From: Falsirhodobacter sp051195255
GTDB lineage: Bacteria > Pseudomonadota > Alphaproteobacteria > Rhodobacterales > Rhodobacteraceae
Assembly: GCF_051195255.1 (NCBI RefSeq)
Contig: NZ_JBNJLK010000002.1
Coordinates: 310,001 to 374,000, forward strand
Length of the DNA: 64,000 bases
Reading direction: 5' to 3'
The notes under the pieces: model-generated
The model's database searches: none
The model's input: the letters and a program-made list of their open reading frames with translations, nothing else
Told to the model about the DNA's origin: nothing
Translations under genes and position numbers: made by a program
Shown here: positions 61,639-64,000 of the stretch, piece after piece
How positions within the stretch are numbered: position 1 is the first letter of the stretch
Layout of the letters: the number at the start of each line of letters is the position of its first letter

Positions 61639-61674
61639 CTGCGCCACTGATAGGCGCAAAAGAAGGAGAGCCGC

Positions 61675-62607
61675 ATGAAGGTCGCATTCCAGATGGACCC
61701 GATGGGGTCCGTCAACATCGACGGTGACAGCACCTTCCGCATCGCGCTGGAAGCGCAGGCGCGGGGGCACGAGCTGTTCCACTACCATCCCGACCACCTC
61801 GCCTTCGACGAGGGGCGGATCACCGCGCGCGGGCAGTGGATGACCTTGCGGCGCGAAAAGGGCAACCACGTCACCTTCGGCGACACGCAGGTGGTGGACC
61901 TCTCGACCATGGACGTGGTCTGGCTGCGGCAGGACCCGCCCTTCGACATGGGCTACATCACCTCCACCCATCTTCTGGACATGCTGCCACCGTCGGTGCA
62001 GGTCGTGAACAACCCGTTCTGGGTGCGCAACTATCCCGAAAAGCTGCTGGTCCTGACCTTCCCGGACCTGACGCCGCCCACGATGATCGCACGCGATCTG
62101 GCCACCATCCGGGAGTTCAAGGCCCGCCACGGCGACGTCATCCTGAAGCCGCTGTACGGCAACGGGGGTGCGGGGGTGTTCCGGCTGGACCCGAACGACC
62201 GCAACCTCGCCTCGTTGCACGAGATGTTCACCGGCATCAGCCGCGAGCCGCTGATCGTGCAGAAGTTCCTGCCCGCGGTGTCCAAGGGCGACAAGCGCGT
62301 GATCCTGGTGAACGGCGAACCGATCGGCGCGATCAACCGCGTGCCGCAGGCCGGGGAAACGCGGTCCAACATGCATGTCGGCGGCCGTCCCGAAAAGGTG
62401 GCCCTGACCGAGCGTGACCGCGAGATCTGCCGCATCATCGGGCCCACCCTGCGGGAAAAGGGCCAGATCTTCGTTGGCATCGACGTGATCGGCGACTGGC
62501 TGACCGAGATCAACGTGACCTCGCCCACCGGTCTTCAGGAATTGGAACGCTTCGACGGCACCAACGGCGCGGCGTTGATCTGGGACGCGATCGAAGCGAA
62601 GGCCTGA
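61675..62607 (+). CDS. gshB: Glutathione synthetase
   Basis: A 310-residue ATP-grasp ligase. It starts MKVAFQMDPMGSVNIDGDSTFRIALEAQ and has RQDPPFDMGYITSTHLLD, VILKPLYGNGGAGVFRL and GIDVIGDWLTEINVTSPTGLQEL. It adds glycine to gamma-glutamylcysteine. It ends at a strong terminator. Confidence 0.95.
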   Translation: MKVAFQMDPMGSVNIDGDSTFRIALEAQARGHELFHYHPDHLAFDEGRITARGQWMTLRREKGNHVTFGDTQVVDLSTMDVVWLRQDPPFDMGYITSTHLLDMLPPSVQVVNNPFWVRNYPEKLLVLTFPDLTPPTMIARDLATIREFKARHGDVILKPLYGNGGAGVFRLDPNDRNLASLHEMFTGISREPLIVQKFLPAVSKGDKRVILVNGEPIGAINRVPQAGETRSNMHVGGRPEKVALTERDREICRIIGPTLREKGQIFVGIDVIGDWLTEINVTSPTGLQELERFDGTNGAALIWDAIEAKA

Positions 62608-62629
62608 TCCAGCCCCGCATCAAGAAAAA

Positions 62630-62654
62630 GGCCCGCCGGTGTGGCGGGCCTTTT
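62630..62654 (+). terminator. Intrinsic terminator of gshB
   Basis: GGCCCGCC (62630-62637) pairs with GGCGGGCC (62643-62650), followed by TTTT. A preceding A-run (62624-62629) makes it usable in the opposite direction for hemP as well. Confidence 0.85.
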
Positions 62655-62658
62655 GCGT

Positions 62659-62820
62659 TCACTTCGTCAGGATCAGCTTGCCCGCGCGGGTGATCCGCAG
62701 GCTGTAGATCTGGCCGTTCAGCACGATCCGCGCCTGGTTGCCGCCATCCGTCAGGCGGGTGGCGTCATGCACGGGCATGCTGGTGTCGATCAGGTGGGAA
62801 AGGTCGGTCATCGCGTTCAT
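62659..62820 (-). CDS. hemP: Hemin uptake protein HemP
   Basis: A 53-residue protein ending in QIYSLRITRAGKLILTK, the diagnostic HemP tail, preceded by GGNQARIVLNG. HemP proteins promote expression of haem uptake receptors in several proteobacteria; the mechanism transfers from those cases. GGAG lies 8 bases before the ATG. Its start overlaps by ATGA the stop of a 41-codon ORF, so the two are coupled. A TGA-N9-TCA palindrome lies upstream of the pair. No haem receptor or ABC genes adjoin. Confidence 0.8.
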   Translation of the reverse strand: MNAMTDLSHLIDTSMPVHDATRLTDGGNQARIVLNGQIYSLRITRAGKLILTK

Positions 62821-62942
62821 GATCTGCGCTCCAGTCGGTCGATGAGAAGGGAATACCCGTGGGTCGGTGCAAGGCCGGACAACACCTGCCGCAAGACTTC
62901 GGTCAGGTCCGTGTCGGGCTTTTCCGGTGGGCGGTGTGTCAT
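62817..62942 (-). CDS. Hypothetical 41-aa protein coupled to hemP
   Basis: ATG at 62942 has AGGA five bases upstream. The frame encodes MTHRPPEKPDTDLTEVLRQV, then LSGLAPTHGYSLLIDRLERRS, and ends in a TGA inside the hemP start (ATGA, 62817-62820). The composition is soluble, with one amphipathic helix. I recognise no family. The good ribosome-binding site, the overlap and the iron-box-like promoter support a real gene. Confidence 0.6.
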   Translation of the reverse strand: MTHRPPEKPDTDLTEVLRQVLSGLAPTHGYSLLIDRLERRS

Positions 62943-62961
62943 GGCATTCCTGCGGGACAAG

Positions 62962-62976
62962 TGACTCTGTGAGTCA
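62962..62976. promoter_or_regulatory. TGA-N9-TCA palindrome (Iron-Rhodo-box-like)
   Basis: TGACTC-TGT-GAGTCA is a perfect 15-bp palindrome fitting TGA-N9-TCA. That pattern was described for iron-responsive genes in Rhodobacterales and attributed to RirA/IscR-type regulators. It lies 20 bp upstream of the 41-aa ORF and hemP, where a repressor would block transcription when iron is plentiful. It is also about 125 bp before the divergent DUF533 gene. Confidence 0.6.
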
Positions 62977-63102
62977 AATCCTTAGTGATTATCTCGGGCT
63001 TGTAAAGCCTGATTTATTTACTCGGGAATAAGCAGGCGTCCTTTTGACGCAGACCGTTCGGGGCAGGGGCTGCCCATATCTTTGCAAAGCATGGAGAAAC
63101 CG

Positions 63103-63888
63103 ATGAAAAACGCGATGAAGCTTCTGGACGGGTTGATGAGCGGCTCGGGCGGGCTGGCCGGTCTTGCAGGGCAGGCAAAGGGCAGAACAGGCGGCGCCGG
63201 TGGTCTGGCCGAGCAGGCGAAGAGCATGCTGGCCGGCGTGCAGGGCGGCTCGCTGGGCGGTTTGGCGGGGCAGGCCAAGGGGATGTGGGACCAGCAGGGC
63301 AATGTGACCAAGGTGGCGGCGGGCGGCGGTCTTCTGGCGCTGCTGCTGGGCGGCAAGGATGTGCGCAACGTGGCGGGCGGTGCGCTGAAGGTGGGCGGTG
63401 CGGCAGTTGTGGGTGCGCTGGCCTATCGTGCGTGGCAGGACTGGCAGGACGGCAAGGCCGTCACGAAGGACGCCGAACCGAAGGCGCTGCCCTCGCCCGA
63501 GGGGACGGCGTTCCTGCCCTCCGATCCCGCGGCGGCGGACGATCTGGCCACCCGTCTGGTGCAGGTGATGGTCGCGGCGGCCAAGGCCGATGGCCATGTG
63601 ACCCCAGACGAACGGCAGCGAATCGAAACGCAGCTGGCCCAGCTGGGTCTGGACGCGGAGGCCGAGCGCCTGATCGCCGACGAGTTGGCCGCGCCGCTGG
63701 ATGTGGGCCGCATCGCGGCCCTGGCCCGCACGCCCGAGGAAGGGGCCGAGGTTTACGCCGCCTCCCTTCTGGTGGTGAACCCGGACGGCGCGGCGGAAAA
63801 GGGCTATCTGGCCATGCTCGCCGCCCGCCTGGGGCTGGATCCCGAACTTGTGTGCCACCTTCACGCCCGCGTGGCCGAGCTGGCCTGA
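63103..63888 (+). CDS. DUF533 / TerB-like protein
   Basis: A 261-residue protein. The N-terminal half is Gly/Ala-rich (GGLAGLAGQAKGRTGG, LAGVQGGSLGGLAGQAKGMW, then a hydrophobic VAAGGGLLALLLGG segment). The C-terminal half is a TerB-like helical domain (VQVMVAAAKADGHVTPDERQRIETQL, DELAAPLDVGRIAAL). This architecture is DUF533/YebE-type, an inner-membrane-associated family of unknown function. ATG at 63103 with GGAG at 63093-63096 is preferred over the upstream ATG. Confidence 0.82.
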   Translation: MKNAMKLLDGLMSGSGGLAGLAGQAKGRTGGAGGLAEQAKSMLAGVQGGSLGGLAGQAKGMWDQQGNVTKVAAGGGLLALLLGGKDVRNVAGGALKVGGAAVVGALAYRAWQDWQDGKAVTKDAEPKALPSPEGTAFLPSDPAAADDLATRLVQVMVAAAKADGHVTPDERQRIETQLAQLGLDAEAERLIADELAAPLDVGRIAALARTPEEGAEVYAASLLVVNPDGAAEKGYLAMLAARLGLDPELVCHLHARVAELA

Positions 63889-63946
63889 CCGATTGCGCCC
63901 GCCGCGCATCCGTGCTTGGACAAGGTGCGGATGAACGGAGGGCGCG

Positions 63947-64000
63947 ATGCGGATATTCCTCAACGGTTTCGGGCGGATCGGGCGATCCGTCCTGCGGGCG
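63947..64000 (+). CDS. gap: Glyceraldehyde-3-phosphate dehydrogenase, N-terminal fragment (cut by window edge)
   Basis: The first 18 codons read MRIFLNGFGRIGRSVLRA. NGFGRIGR is the NAD-binding opening of GAPDH, and erythrose-4-phosphate dehydrogenases share it. GGAGGG at 63937-63942 precedes the ATG with good spacing. The rest lies outside the window. Confidence 0.75.
   Translation, partial: MRIFLNGFGRIGRSVLRA

Overview
The window is a chromosomal segment from a high-GC alphaproteobacterium, most likely of the Rhodobacteraceae. The reasons are a TrcR/DUF1013 cell-cycle regulator, a COQ9-family gene divergent from rpsU, a DUF1127 micro-protein, a HemP gene preceded by a TGA-N9-TCA palindrome, and the order tolQ-tolR-tolA-tolB-pal-cpoB-tilS-ftsH. 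The genus cannot be fixed from the sequence alone. No rRNA, tRNA, CRISPR array, prophage or complete insertion sequence was seen.

Layout. 1-5.7 kb: two OmpR-type two-component systems. The first is divergent from a phosphatase/methyltransferase pair and a metal-related DUF305 pair. The second sits in one operon with an L,D-transpeptidase. A truncated MFS gene lies between them. 5.7-12.0 kb: an accessory island with lower GC. It holds a GT8 glycosyltransferase, an IS1182-type transposase remnant, an epoxide-hydrolase-like protein, a GNAT, a DUF4440 protein and a VOC protein, separated by intergenic stretches that contain diverged direct repeats. 12.0-20.2 kb: a VOC protein, a FepA-like TonB-dependent receptor, mscL, an Lrp/AsnC regulator, rpsU with divergent COQ9 and quinone oxidoreductase, trcR, and an MFS transporter. 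20.2-29.4 kb: msrA, priA, transaldolase-like aldolase, prmA, DUF1127, then ruvC-ruvA-htpX-ruvB-hypothetical-ybgC. 29.4-37.9 kb: the Tol-Pal envelope operon continuing into tilS and ftsH. 38-41.6 kb: folD, pdeM, ychF, trpA.

41.6-48.7 kb (minus strand): a BmpA-type nucleoside ABC importer whose genes abut or overlap, followed by purine nucleoside phosphorylase, a TauE/SafE permease and a TIGR02186-type membrane protein. This looks like uptake and phosphorolysis of purine nucleosides. 48.7-54.2 kb (minus): rimI, tsaB, nifU-like, a small conserved protein, a universal stress protein, a branched-chain aminotransferase, an unknown membrane protein and trpS. 54.3-61.6 kb: a rhomboid-fold protein that lacks its catalytic residues, murJ, glnD, an LpoA-like lipoprotein, rsmI and yraN. 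61.7-64 kb: gshB, a two-gene micro-operon ending in hemP, a DUF533/TerB-like protein and the first codons of a GAPDH gene.

The best candidates for something undescribed are: the dispersed repeats that punctuate the single-gene units of the island; the 41-aa ORF translationally coupled to hemP behind an iron-box-like palindrome; the catalytically dead rhomboid; and the L,D-transpeptidase/two-component operon with a PmrA-box-like direct repeat in its leader.
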